DNA from: Ornithinimicrobium cavernae
Lineage (GTDB): Bacteria > Actinomycetota > Actinomycetes > Actinomycetales > Dermatophilaceae
Assembly: GCF_003121625.1 (NCBI RefSeq)
Contig: NZ_QDDJ01000020.1
Location: 1-64,000, forward strand
Direction of reading: 5' to 3'
Length of the DNA stretch: 64,000 bases
The notes beneath the pieces were generated by a model that did no database searches, was not told where the DNA came from, and was given only the letters and a program-made list of their open reading frames with translations. Each line of letters starts with the position of its first letter. The stretch's first letter is position 1. The position numbers were made by a program, and so were the translations under genes. Below, one piece after another: positions 8,546 to 18,226 of the stretch.

Positions 8546-9954
8546 CTACACGGGCTGCGCTCGGAATTGACCTAGGTACCAGCGGAGTCAAGGTGGCGCT
8601 GCTCAGTGAGGGGGGCACTGTCCTTGGCAGTGTTGCTCGCGCCTACGACGTGGTGTCACCACACGCTGGGTGGGCCGAGATTGATCCCCTCACGTGGCAG
8701 CAGGCTACCGGCGACGCGGTGCGCGCAGTGCTGGAGAGCACACCTCACACTGACGTTGTCGGGATCGGTCTGGACGGACAGATGCACGGCGTCGTCCTCG
8801 TCGATCAGGATGGACAGCCGACGCGGCCGGCTGTGCTCTGGCCCGATGGCAGAGCTGTCTCGCAGGCTGACCGCCTGAGTCAACTGGGCCCAGAGTCGCT
8901 GGCGTCACTCGCAAACCCTGTGACGCCCGGAATGGCGGGACCGATGCTCGCTTGGTTGGCTGAGAACGAGGCCGACGTCGTCCAAGGGTCGAGCTCCTTC
9001 GTCCTTCCCAAGGACTGGGTGCGTTCCCTTCTGACCGGATGGAGACCAGCGACGGATCCCTCCGATGCGTCGGCAACCCTCCTGTGGGATGTCGCCACAG
9101 ACGACTGGGCGACTACTGTCGCTGGCGCCTCAGGAGTGCCCACCCGATTGTTCCCCACCGTCCACGCGTCCGCAGACGCCTCCGGAGACACCGGAGCAAC
9201 GGCACGCACCTGGGGACTGCGGACGCATGTGCCGGTGAGCTTTGGCTGCTCGGACGTTGCTGCAACGCTGCTCGGGCTCGAAGCGGAGCCTGGCCGCACG
9301 ATGATCACCATCGGGACCGGCGCCCAGGTCGTGCTCCCTGGAGTCGCGCCAGAGAAGTCCTTCCCACCCAGTCATCACCTTTATCGAGATGCAGGTGATG
9401 GGTGGTACGCGATGGTAGCTGTGACGAACGCTGGACTGGCGCTGCAACGAGTCCTCACGCTCCTCAACGCGGACTGGGACGAACTCTATGCACCCTACGA
9501 ACGTGCCGGCGAGATCCCGGGGTTTCTGCCATTCTTCACTGGCGAGCGACTCCCAGTTCGCCTATCCGGAGGCCAGGCGGGCTGGTTCGACGTCGGGTTG
9601 TCGGCCGGTCGTGAGCACTTGTTGGCAGCCGCCCTCGAGGGGGTCGCCTTCGCCATCCGACATGCGGTCGACGTCATGCCCTCAGCGAGCACCGAGATCG
9701 ACCTTGCCGGTGGTGGCACGCGCTCTCCGGTGTTTGCCCAGCTCCTGGCAGATGTGCTTGGCAGACCGCTGAGGCGTGTCCCCAACCGGGACGCCACGGT
9801 TGTGGGGGCGGCCCGTCTGGGGTGGAAAGCGGCGGGACTCGAGGCACCGTCGACGGGATCTGCGCCAGACGAGATCATCGAGCCGTGCACCAGCCCTCAG
9901 CTTGAGGCACGGTATGCCCGCTTCATCAACGCGCTAACGACACGGCTGGGTTGA
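8542..9954 (+). CDS. xylB: FGGY-family carbohydrate kinase, probable xylulokinase
   Basis: A 470-aa two-domain actin-like kinase. N-terminal GIDLGTSGVKVALL binds ATP phosphates; GLDGQMHGVVLVD matches the xylulokinase signature better than those of glycerol or ribulose kinases; the C-terminal FGGY signature is AGGGTRSPVFAQLLADVLGR. The start is GTG at 8542, overlapping the epimerase stop by 4 bp. It would make D-xylulose-5-phosphate (or a related ketose phosphate) from the product of the epimerase, and the divergent transketolase would use it. At 470 aa it is near the usual length and shows no break. D-tagatose or fructose kinase activity cannot be excluded. Confidence 0.88.
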   Translation: MTTRAALGIDLGTSGVKVALLSEGGTVLGSVARAYDVVSPHAGWAEIDPLTWQQATGDAVRAVLESTPHTDVVGIGLDGQMHGVVLVDQDGQPTRPAVLWPDGRAVSQADRLSQLGPESLASLANPVTPGMAGPMLAWLAENEADVVQGSSSFVLPKDWVRSLLTGWRPATDPSDASATLLWDVATDDWATTVAGASGVPTRLFPTVHASADASGDTGATARTWGLRTHVPVSFGCSDVAATLLGLEAEPGRTMITIGTGAQVVLPGVAPEKSFPPSHHLYRDAGDGWYAMVAVTNAGLALQRVLTLLNADWDELYAPYERAGEIPGFLPFFTGERLPVRLSGGQAGWFDVGLSAGREHLLAAALEGVAFAIRHAVDVMPSASTEIDLAGGGTRSPVFAQLLADVLGRPLRRVPNRDATVVGAARLGWKAAGLEAPSTGSAPDEIIEPCTSPQLEARYARFINALTTRLG

Positions 9955-9955
9955 C

Positions 9956-10999
9956 ATGGCAGACGTTCGCTGGGCCGTCGCTGGGTACGGGGTCGGTGGG
10001 CGCGTGTTTCACGCACCCATGATCGAGTCCGCCTCCGGGCTCGAGCTTGTGGCAGTCGTGTCGACCAATCGGGACCGCGCGCGAGACGCAGCGCGAGCAG
10101 GATTGGAGGTTGTCAGTGACATTGAGGCACTGGAGGCGCTCGGCGTCGAGGGCGTCACGATCACGACACCGGCGGGGACTCACGTTGACCTGGCTCATCG
10201 CGCGCTCGACAGCGGCTTACATGTTGTCGTTGACAAGCCCTTCGCGCTTGATGCCGCAAGCGCCCGCTCGGTAGTGGAGCATGCGCAGGACGTGGGTCGA
10301 GTGCTCACCGTCTACCAGAACCGCAGATGGGACGGCGACTACCTCACCATCTCTTCTTTGGTGCGCGCCAACGCGCTCGGAACTGTGCGGAGATTCACGT
10401 CGCGGATCGAACGGTTCCGTCCCGAGCTGCCTGCCTGGAACACTCGAGCGCCCGCGGGGGAAGGGGGCGGCACGCTCGTGGACCTCGGTCCCCACCTCAT
10501 CGACCAGGCCACACATCTCTTCGGGCGAGCGCGTTCCGTTTATGCGGAACTCTCGCAGTTCGACACAGAGGCGCTCGCTGAGGACGACGTCGTCCTCTCG
10601 ATCGAACATGACGGCGGTGTGCTGACCACAATCGTGGCGTCGATCGCCGCTGCCGCCGAGGGGCCGAGGTTCCAGGTGAACGGGGATCTCGGTGGGGCAT
10701 CGATCGACGGCTTTGACGTGCAGGAGGAATTGCTGGTCAGCGGCATGACGCCTTCCAGCCTCGGCCGTGGCTGGGGCCTCGAACCTAGCGACCGCCATGT
10801 ACGTCTCATGACCCGTGACGGTGAGCGCGCCATCCCTGTGCAGCAAGGTCGATGGCAGTTGTTCTACCCGGCACTCGTGAGCGCGGTTGAGCAAGGAGCG
10901 GCTGTCCCGGTTGAGCCCGCCGATGCGATTCACACGTGCGAGATCTTCGATGCAGCCCGGCAGTCAGCTCTTGAGGGTCGACGGATCGAGCTCGATTGA
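9956..10999 (+). CDS. Gfo/Idh/MocA-family oxidoreductase, IolW/YvaA-like
   Basis: A 347-aa NAD(P)-dependent dehydrogenase. The N-terminal Rossmann fold reads WAVAGYGVGGRVFHAPMI, the catalytic-lysine motif is VVDKPFALD (usually EKP), followed by VYQNRRWDGDYLT and the C-terminal LVDLGPHLIDQATHLFG. These segments resemble the scyllo-inositol dehydrogenases IolW/YvaA more than other branches. ATG at 9956 is directly after the kinase stop, so it is the last gene of the sugar operon. It may oxidise a polyol, inositol or aldose to feed the epimerase/kinase. The next gene converges on it from 11,036. Confidence 0.88.
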   Translation: MADVRWAVAGYGVGGRVFHAPMIESASGLELVAVVSTNRDRARDAARAGLEVVSDIEALEALGVEGVTITTPAGTHVDLAHRALDSGLHVVVDKPFALDAASARSVVEHAQDVGRVLTVYQNRRWDGDYLTISSLVRANALGTVRRFTSRIERFRPELPAWNTRAPAGEGGGTLVDLGPHLIDQATHLFGRARSVYAELSQFDTEALAEDDVVLSIEHDGGVLTTIVASIAAAAEGPRFQVNGDLGGASIDGFDVQEELLVSGMTPSSLGRGWGLEPSDRHVRLMTRDGERAIPVQQGRWQLFYPALVSAVEQGAAVPVEPADAIHTCEIFDAARQSALEGRRIELD

Positions 11000-11035
11000 C
11001 GCTGGGCCAGGGCGGTGGGGCTCGATCAGCGGGTC

Positions 11036-14000
11036 CTACACGTAGCTGTGGTTCCAGCGGGTGCCGTGAAGGTGGCGAAGAGGGGGAGCGCTGACGAGGT
11101 CGACCTGGTCGCCCCTCTTGGGCAGCAGGACGGCCTGCGGTCCGGCTGGCAGGACGGTGACCGTGGCCACGCCAGGGTAGACGAGGTTATGGGAGCCCGC
11201 TTGGAGGGCAGTGGTGCCCGGCGTGACGCCCTTGACATAGAAGGTGTGCTCGCTGGTGTCGGTGACTCCTTCGAAGGCGCCATGGAGACTCCACGGGCCG
11301 TCCGGGTTCGTGGAGACCAGTGCGATTTCCGGGTCAGGGAAGGGCGCCCCCGCCACGCTGAACCCGATCGTGGCAGGCTCCGGGGGAGCCTCAGCGAACG
11401 CGACCGTGGCAACGGAGACCTGATCCGTGACCACCGTGACATCGCCCAACACGATCTGCGGTTCGACCACGGTGGCGGTGACACTGGAGCGACCGTCGGT
11501 GGGTGTCGTGAACCCGTCGGGCTGGGTGATGCTGAGGGTGGACGTCCCCACGGCCTGCGGGTCGAAATAGGTGATGACCCGCCAGGTTCCGCCACCGAAG
11601 GTCAGCTCGTCCTCGGTGGGGATGCCAACAGAGTCATTGCTGTTGGACAACGGGATGGTGAAGGAGGTGCCGTGACGCACAGCCTGGTTAGACAGCCTGG
11701 TTCCCGATGACGTGAGCGCATAGGGCACGACATACATGGTGACGTCGGGGGAGTTGGCGGCAGTGGTGAAGCTGCCGAGTTGGATATCAAAACCGGCTCC
11801 GGTCACGGTCACGGTGGATGTGGCGTCGGGAAACCCAGGAGCTGACGCCGTCACTGTGGTAGTGCCCTTGGTGAGCCCCTGGACCGTGTAGCTCTGCTCC
11901 GAGCCCCTCGCATCATGGAGCGTGAGGGTCTTCGACCCCTCGCGGGCCCCGGACGCCAGGACCGCGATGGACTCGTCCTCGACAGTCAGCGTGATGTCGA
12001 TCGGCTCCGGTGGCACCAAGGACAACCGGACTCCTGGGTAGGTCTGTAGGTCCTTGCCCACGGTGGCACCACCGAGGTGGATCTGCGGCGGCGGCGTGAC
12101 GGTCGCGGTGATGCTGGATGCGCCGTCGGTCGGCTGCGTGAAACCGTCGGGCTGGGTGAGGCTGATCTCCGTCGTGCCCGCACTCGCCGGTGTGAAGGAG
12201 GTGTTCGCCCTGGCGGAACTGGCAAGGAACACGAGCTGCGAGTCGAGCAGCGTGCCCACGGCATCGTTGCTGTTGGCCAGGTGCACGGTGACCGGCGGAG
12301 CGCCGGCACGGCGGTCCTGCCGGTGCAGCTTGTTGCCGTCGGCGTTGAGGGGATGGAGGTAGACGGAGACGTCGTGGGGCTCTGCGGACTCCTCGATGCT
12401 GAAGTCCGGTGTCCAGAAGGCGAACCCGACGTCCGGGACGACAGTGATGGTGCTGGTCATTTCCGGGTAGCCCGTTGCGGTGACGGTCAGCGTGGTGGTG
12501 CCCGCGACCAGGCCCTGGACCTGCACATCCATGAGGACGAAGAAGAAATCACCGACGTCCTCGACCGTGAGGCTCTTCGAGCCGACGGTGTCGCCGTCCG
12601 GTGAGACCAGGGCGATGGACTCGTCACCGACCGTGATCGTGACGTCGACGGGCTCCAAGGGTTCGTCGTAGAAGACGACGCTGCCACCAGCCTGAAGATC
12701 CTTGCCGACAGTAATGTCATTGACCCACAGCTTCGGATGGACGGAGATCGTCACGCTGTCCGATGACGATGCGCCCCACTGATCAGTGACGGTCAGGTCG
12801 ACCGTGTAGATCCCGCTCCAGAGTGAATGGAACAGGGGTTGCGCGGTGTTGGCGCCGCTTAACCAGGCATCGGATCCCTCTGGTTCGACGACTGTCCAGG
12901 CGTAGGTGAGCGAGTCGCCGTCGGGGTCACTCGACCCGGTGCCGTCCAGGATCGGGCTCTGGTCCGTGAAGGTCTCCAGATCCTCCCCGCCATCCGCGAC
13001 CGGCGCGCTGTTGGGTGCCCCGACGGTCACGTTGGCAACCGCAGAATTGGTGTCATAGGCGCCTGCCCTCAGGGTGGTCTCACCCTGCGCCAGCCCCTGC
13101 ACATAGAACGTCTGCTCGCTGGTGTCGGTGACGTCGGCGAAGGAGATAGAGGGGCTCCAGGGCCCATCCGGGCTGGTCGACAGGAGGGCAGTCGACTCAT
13201 CCGCGACGGAGGCACTGAGGGTGGTGGGGTCTGGCGGGGCGGCGGCGAAGCTCACTGTGGCCGGGGCCACCTCACCCGTCGGCACGTTCACGTCATCCAG
13301 CACGATCTCCGGGTCGACGACGTATGCCGTGACCGGAGACTTCCCGTCGGTCGGCGTGGTGAAACCTTCCGGCTGGAGGAGCGTGATCGTGGACTGACCG
13401 ACCGTGTGCGGGTCGAAGTAGGTGATGCGCCGCCACTCGGCGCCGTTGCCGCCGTGGAACGTGACCGCCGACTCGGTGAGCGTGCCGACCGCGTCGTTGC
13501 TGTTGGTCAGGTTGACCGTGATGTTCGTGCCGGCGCGTAGCCACTGCGGGTCCCCGATCGCGCCGGCGGCGTCGAGCATGCGCAGCTCAACGTAGACGGT
13601 CGCGTCCCCGCTGTTGCTGCTGGTGACGAAATCGCCGAGGGTCAGGTCGAAGCCCGACCCCGTGACCGTGATCGTGGCCGTGGTGTCCGCGTAGCCCGGC
13701 GCGGAGACGGTCATCGTGGTCGTGCCCTCCGCCAGGCCCTGGACCGTGAACCGCTGCACCTGCAGGTCGTCGACGCCCTCGAAGGTGACGGACTTCGCCC
13801 CGACAGCGTCGGGGTCGCTGCTGATGATGGCGACGGACTCATCGGCAACGGTCACCGTGACGTCGGTCGGCGCGGCGGGGGCCTCCGTGAGCTGGACGTG
13901 CGACGTGACCTGCAGGTCCTTGCCCACGATCTCGTCCGGGAGATCGATGCCGGGCGCCTCGGTCACGAGGATGACCACAGAGTCCACCGGGGAGTCGGTG

Positions 14001-15210
14001 GTGCCGTCGTTGACCACCAGGGTGGCGGCATACTCGCCGGGCAGATCCGGTATGAGGCTCGGTCGGCTGGCCGAGGTGTCGTCCAGGGCGGCAGTGGAAC
14101 CGTCCGGTGCGGCGAGGGTCCACGCGTAGGTGAGGGTGTCACCGTCGGGGTCGGTGGAGTTGGTGCCGTCCAGGGTCACGGTGCCCCCAGTGATCGCGCT
14201 CTGGTCGGGCCCGGCGTCGGCGACGGGGACCTGGTTGGGCGGCTCGCTGACGGTGATGGTGACGGTGTCGGGTGCGGAAGGTTCGGTGCCGTCGTTGACG
14301 ACGAGCTCCGCCGTGTAGGCGCCGGCGAGGTCGGGGGCAAAGGAGGGCTGGGCCGTCTCAGAGCCGTCCAGCACCGAGGTGGAGCCGGAGGGAGAGGTGA
14401 GCGTCCACGCATACGACAGGTCGTCACCGTCGGGGTCGGTGGAGCCGGTGCCGTCGAGGGTGACGGTGTCGCCGGTGATCGCGGTCTGGTCCGGACCGGC
14501 GTCGGCGACGGGTGCCTCGTTCGCCGGTGGGCACGGGTCCGGAACGGGCCGGTCGAACCGTGCGCCGTAGCCGGGGCCGTCCCCGCTGTTGTTGCCCCGA
14601 GCGCTGACCCAGATCGTGGTGATGCCTGGTGTGTCCCTGAGGGTCCAGGTGGTGCCGCCGCGGGGGATGTGTCTGGTGTGCTCCTCGCCCTGGGCGACGA
14701 TGATCCGCGACATGCGAACGGGGGCTGTGACCGTGACGCCCTCGCACTGCCAGTCGACCGTGATGCCGTCGCCGACAGTGATCGCGACGGTGTCGGCCGC
14801 CGACTCCTGGGTGCCGTCGCTGACCACCAGGGTCGCGGTGTAGGTGCCGACCAGTGCCGGCGTGAACGAGGGAGTGGCGGAGGTCGGGTCGTCCATCGAC
14901 TGCGTGTAGTTGCCGGGCTGCGGCCCGGCGAGGGTCCAGCTGTAGGTGAGGTCGTCGCCGTCGGTGTCGACGAGCCGGTCCCGTCGAGGGTCACGGTCTG
15001 TCCGAGCACCGTGGTGAGGTCCGCACCCGCGTCCGCCACGGGCGGTTGGGCGGTGGGCGCGCTCGCAGCCGCCGGTGCCGTGGTGAGCATCGCGGTGACC
15101 AGCGCCAGCGAGAGCAGCGTGGCCCACGTTCGTCGCAGCTGTTGCCGCAGTCTGACCCTCCCCGGCCGCTCGTTGTGTCCGGGCCGGGCTGCTGGGACAG
15201 ACGCACGCAT
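11036..15210 (-). CDS. secreted PKD/Ig-like repeat protein, interrupted by one frameshift
   Basis: A large surface or secreted protein that would be about 1,391 aa. The signal peptide (TWATLLSLALVTAMLTTAPAA) and the first PKD domain are read from ATG 15208-15210, with GAGGAG 7 bp upstream. Near 14,968-14,973 the frame changes: DGTGSS runs into nonsense, while DTDGDDLTYSW continues in the next frame. Adding one base restores the PKD consensus and gives an exact number of codons. Then come a shared 80-aa module, PKD domains 2 and 3, Ig-like repeats with GKDLQ-type starts, PKD 4, and more repeats. No LPXTG motif or C-terminal membrane helix is seen. A paralogue lies at 23,750-29,992. The frameshift may be a sequencing error or real decay. 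Confidence 0.8.
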
Positions 15211-15260
15211 CAGCTGACTCCTCGGTCAGTGGTTCTTGGTCAGTCGGGATTCACGTCGAA

Positions 15261-15277
15261 CTCACGCGACAGTCAAG
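15261..15277 (-). promoter_or_regulatory. motif shared with the promoter region of the second PKD gene
   Basis: Reading the minus strand, CTTGACTGTCGCGTGAG lies 51 bp before the start of the PKD gene. The paralogue at 29,992 has CTTGACCGTCACCTGAG 29 bp before its start, 14 of 17 bases the same. Both also share CTGACCGAGGAG at the ribosome site. This may be a common operator or a -35 element. Confidence 0.4.
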
Positions 15278-15369
15278 ATTTCCCCAAGTTCTTCGCAGCC
15301 TATGGGCAGGCGAAGTGCTGCGACAAGGGTGAGGAGGGTAAAGACTTGGTCAATTCGCGCAGCGTGGCT

Positions 15370-15759
15370 CTAGGAGTTCGCCCGTTGGCAGACCATCAGA
15401 GCGTTGCCGTCGGGGTCCTCGAACTGGATAAAGACGACGCTACCGATGTCCTCGACGGGCGACGTGATGCGGGCCTCGAGTCGTTGCAGGTGCTCTGCCG
15501 TCGCCGCTATGTCGTCCGTCCAGAAGAAGAACCGGGGAGGGCCGTCAGCCGTGAAGTCCGGGCGGTTGGCGTCCAGAACGAGGCCAGGTCCCTCCTCGGT
15601 GGGCACGTCGAGGATGGTGCCGCCGTGCGAGGGGACACCAGGGTCGAAGCCGAGCAACTTCCCGTACCACCGTGCCGAGCGCTCCATGTCTCGTACGGGT
15701 ATGAAGACCTGACCAATGTGTCGCCGGATGGGGGAGTTGTGCACGTGCGAGGCCCTCAC
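15370..15759 (-). CDS. VOC-family (glyoxalase-like) protein
   Basis: A 129-aa single VOC domain: HIGQVFIPVRDMERSARWYG opens it, LGFDPG follows, and FIQFEDPDGNALMVCQ closes it, the usual beta-alpha-beta-beta-beta module that binds a metal and small electrophiles or antibiotics. The start is probably GTG at 15757-15759. It lies 35 bp after the dehydrogenase gene on the same strand and may be co-transcribed with it. The family covers glyoxalase I, dioxygenases, fosfomycin and bleomycin resistance proteins, so no substrate can be given. Confidence 0.85.
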   Translation of the reverse strand: MRASHVHNSPIRRHIGQVFIPVRDMERSARWYGKLLGFDPGVPSHGGTILDVPTEEGPGLVLDANRPDFTADGPPRFFFWTDDIAATAEHLQRLEARITSPVEDIGSVVFIQFEDPDGNALMVCQRANS

Positions 15760-15794
15760 AGCGGATCTTGACGCTCTCCGGCGGCGAGGGCTCG

Positions 15795-16844
15795 TCAGTC
15801 CTGGCCGCGCGGGGCGACCAGGACCTTGGTGTGGGTGGAACGGCCCGAGTCGAGTTCCTCCAGCATGTCCTTTACCTCGGAGAGCGCGATGGTCCCGGTA
15901 TGCAGCGGGGCCAGCGAGATGCTGCCCTGCTCGACCAGGCGCATGACGCCCACGAAGTCCTCACGGTTGTACGCGAGTGAGCCGATGACCGTCAGCTCGC
16001 GCTGCTGCCAGTCGGCGTAGCTGACCGTGGACTCGCTCAGCGGGAACCCCAGCAGCGCGAGCGTGCCGCCTCGTCGGACCAGCTCCGCAGAGGACTGCAG
16101 GAGGGTCGGGACTCCGGCGCACTCGAAGACGATGTCGGCGCCAACGCCCGCAGTCACCGAGTCCATCCGACTCTGCAGTTCGTCGGGCTCGACCACGTCA
16201 TCGAAACCCAGTTCGCGGGCGGTGGCCCTGCGGGCGTCGGACGGCTCGGAGATGATGATCCGCCCTGCCCCGGCCGCGCGGGCGTTCTGGGCCGTCAACA
16301 GCCCGATCGGCCCGGCGCCGACCACGACGGCAATGCAGCCGGGCTCGACGTTAGCCCGGCGGACGGCATGGAAGGTGACCGCGGCCGGCTCCACGAGTGC
16401 TGCGTCGATGTCCGACAGGGCCTGCGGGACCGGGACGACTCGACGCTCCGAGACGTCAACCTGCGTGGCGAAGGCGCCATGGTCTGCCGCGTGCTCGTCG
16501 ACACCATTGGCCTCGGCGAAGACAACGTCACAGTTCTTCGAGTGACCGGCCAGGCACTGACCGCAGCGTCCGCACGCGGGGCCGACCCCACCGACGACCC
16601 GATCACCGGGGCTGACCAGTGTCACTCCCTCGCCCACGGACCGGACTGTGCCCATCCACTCGTGCCCGAACACGGCCGGTGGGAGCATGCTCCCGTCGGT
16701 GTAGCCGTGCACGTCGGTGCCGCAGATGCCGGTATAGGTGACGTCGACGACCACACGTCCAGCGCCGGGCTCAGCTGTGGTGAAGACCGACTCCTCCAGG
16801 GTGCGCGGGCCACTCACCGTGAGATAACGCTGTTCGTCCGACAT
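15795..16844 (-). CDS. zinc-dependent medium-chain alcohol/polyol dehydrogenase
   Basis: A 349-aa MDR enzyme of the threonine/sorbitol dehydrogenase branch. Catalytic zinc ligands are the Cys of TGICGTD and the His-Glu of FGHEW. The structural zinc site has four cysteines in GPACGRCGQCLAGHSKNC. The NAD(P) fold shows VVVGAGPIGLLTAQNA. ATG 16842-16844 is preceded by GAGGAG. It oxidises a secondary alcohol or polyol to a ketone; polyol to ketose would fit the sugar cluster at the left of the window, but the two are 5 kb apart and not in one operon. It diverges from the toxin-antitoxin pair. Confidence 0.9.
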   Translation of the reverse strand: MSDEQRYLTVSGPRTLEESVFTTAEPGAGRVVVDVTYTGICGTDVHGYTDGSMLPPAVFGHEWMGTVRSVGEGVTLVSPGDRVVGGVGPACGRCGQCLAGHSKNCDVVFAEANGVDEHAADHGAFATQVDVSERRVVPVPQALSDIDAALVEPAAVTFHAVRRANVEPGCIAVVVGAGPIGLLTAQNARAAGAGRIIISEPSDARRATARELGFDDVVEPDELQSRMDSVTAGVGADIVFECAGVPTLLQSSAELVRRGGTLALLGFPLSESTVSYADWQQRELTVIGSLAYNREDFVGVMRLVEQGSISLAPLHTGTIALSEVKDMLEELDSGRSTHTKVLVAPRGQD

Positions 16845-16980
16845 GCTTGCTGCTCCTCAATAGGGGACGTGACCGTCCCGTGACGGGGTGCTCAACACCG
16901 TAACGAGACGTGCGGTCCGGTCGGCGGCCGGGTTCGCTCCAGTAGCCCCGGAGAGCCGGATCGCTAGCCACCTCAGGACG

Positions 16981-17021
16981 ATGCTACCGAGGTAGTAGTA
17001 ATGGTCCCACCCGAGTAGCAT
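16981..17021 (+). promoter_or_regulatory. inverted repeats ahead of the antitoxin gene (candidate autoregulation site)
   Basis: ATGCTAC at 16981-16987 and GTAGCAT at 17015-17021 are inverted arms, and the left arm also starts the small palindrome CTACCGAGGTAG. They end 6 bp before the antitoxin ATG. Ribbon-helix-helix antitoxins usually bind such repeats at their own promoter. Confidence 0.5.
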
Positions 17022-17027
17022 GGCTGT

Positions 17028-17258
17028 ATGAAGGTGAGTGTGAGTCTGAGCGAGGAGGACCTCGCGGTCCTCGACCGGTATGTCGAGCAGGCCGGTCTGG
17101 AGTCGAGGTCGGCTGGCGTCCAGCAGGCCATCCGTCGTTTGCAGGACCCACAACTGGAGGCGGCGTATGCCGCCGCCTGGGAGGAGTGGGCTGTCGCAGG
17201 GGATGAAGACGCGTGGTCCGCAGCCTCCTCGGACGGGCTCACCGATGCTGCGCGGTGA
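17028..17258 (+). CDS. ribbon-helix-helix antitoxin, MazE-like
   Basis: A 76-aa acidic protein. [20 protein letters not shown] is the beta-strand plus first helix of a ribbon-helix-helix DNA-binding domain, with the second helix around [11 protein letters not shown]. The C-terminal 30 residues, rich in Ala, Trp and acidic residues, would wrap the toxin. The gene overlaps the MazF-like toxin by 14 bp, and inverted repeats lie just upstream, the normal form of an autoregulated type II module. Confidence 0.85.
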   Translation: MKVSVSLSEEDLAVLDRYVEQAGLESRSAGVQQAIRRLQDPQLEAAYAAAWEEWAVAGDEDAWSAASSDGLTDAAR

Positions 17259-17592
17259 AATCCTGCTGGTCGATCTGGATCCCGTCCGCGGCAACGAGGC
17301 GAACAAGCGTCGCCCCGCGGTGCTGGTCAGCAATGGCCGGGCCAACACCATGGCACAGCGGCTCGGTCGGGGAGTGGTGACCGTTGTGCCCGTCACCAGC
17401 AACGTGGAGCGAGTCTTTCCGTTCCAGGTGTTGCTGCCAGCGGACGAGACGGGGCTGCGGGTGGACTCCAAGGCCCAGGCTGAGCAAGTGCGTTCGGTCG
17501 CCTTTGAGCGGGTTGGCCCTGCGGTAGGCCGAGTTCCGCCTTCCTTGATGGCTGCGGTCGACAAAGCGCTGCGTCTCCATCTGCAATTGTGA
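17245..17592 (+). CDS. mazF: MazF/PemK-family endoribonuclease toxin
   Basis: A 115-aa toxin starting at ATG 17245 inside the antitoxin gene; the open frame is longer upstream but that part is antitoxin sequence in another frame. It begins [21 protein letters not shown], followed by [16 protein letters not shown], and [14 protein letters not shown], all typical of the SH3-like MazF fold. Such toxins cut mRNA at short sites when the antitoxin is degraded. The module probably stabilises this part of the chromosome or acts in stress. Confidence 0.93.
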   Translation: MLRGEILLVDLDPVRGNEANKRRPAVLVSNGRANTMAQRLGRGVVTVVPVTSNVERVFPFQVLLPADETGLRVDSKAQAEQVRSVAFERVGPAVGRVPPSLMAAVDKALRLHLQL

Positions 17593-17626
17593 CCGCGCGG
17601 CGCGGCAGATAAGTGCGTCTGGTGAG

Positions 17627-18226
17627 TTACAGATCCATGAGTAGCGCCAGCGTCTCGCGGACCTCGCCGAGGATGGCCGGACCTACGTTTCCTGTGCGCT
17701 CGTGGATGCGTGCCGTGGCGACGGAGCGCACATGTTGGCACAGTGCCGACGACGGTGCCGCCAGTTGATTTCCCTCGTCCGGGTGGATGATCATCTCGGT
17801 GCTGCTCTGACGGGTCGTCCGCGTGAGGGGCACGACCTGAATGACATTCGGTTCGCTCCTCAGGGCCCGATGCGCTATCACCACGATGGCAGGTCGCCGA
17901 AGTCCCGCCTCACTGCCGGCAGGTATCCCGAGATCAAGCTCGACGACATCACCCGGCGTCAGCATCCAGCCACGCAGTCTCTTTGTGGCATGTCCGTGAT
18001 CCGCAGCGGCCCCATCGAGGCTGACATGTGTCCGGAAACTACTCACTCTTCGCCGCTCGTCGGGGTAGTCCTCGGGCACATGTCCGCCCGGCTGTGATCG
18101 AAGTGGCGGGTGTGGCCGGTCCCTGGCCGGCGCCTCGGGGACGGTGAATTGACCGAAGGAGTCAATCGGGTCGACTTTTCCTTGCCAGCCGGCCGCCGGT
18201 CGATTCCACTGGTCCGCCATGGACAC
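17627..18226 (-). CDS. second MazF/PemK-like protein with long N-terminal extension
   Basis: The C-terminal 112 residues (from ATG 17963-17965) are a MazF/PemK fold: LTPGDVVELDLGIPAG, RRPAIVVI, VIQVVPLTR, QHVRSVATARI. The open frame reaches back to GTG 18226 or ATG 18220, adding 87 residues with no recognisable domain. With the long start the gene overlaps the divergent metalloenzyme gene by 8 bp. The short start has a poor ribosome site and the long one a weak AGGTG, so the start is unsettled. No antitoxin gene is beside it on this strand. It converges on the MazEF pair, with 34 bp between stops, so the two toxins may be an old duplication or share one antitoxin. Confidence 0.7.
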   Translation of the reverse strand: MSMADQWNRPAAGWQGKVDPIDSFGQFTVPEAPARDRPHPPLRSQPGGHVPEDYPDERRRVSSFRTHVSLDGAAADHGHATKRLRGWMLTPGDVVELDLGIPAGSEAGLRRPAIVVIAHRALRSEPNVIQVVPLTRTTRQSSTEMIIHPDEGNQLAAPSSALCQHVRSVATARIHERTGNVGPAILGEVRETLALLMDL

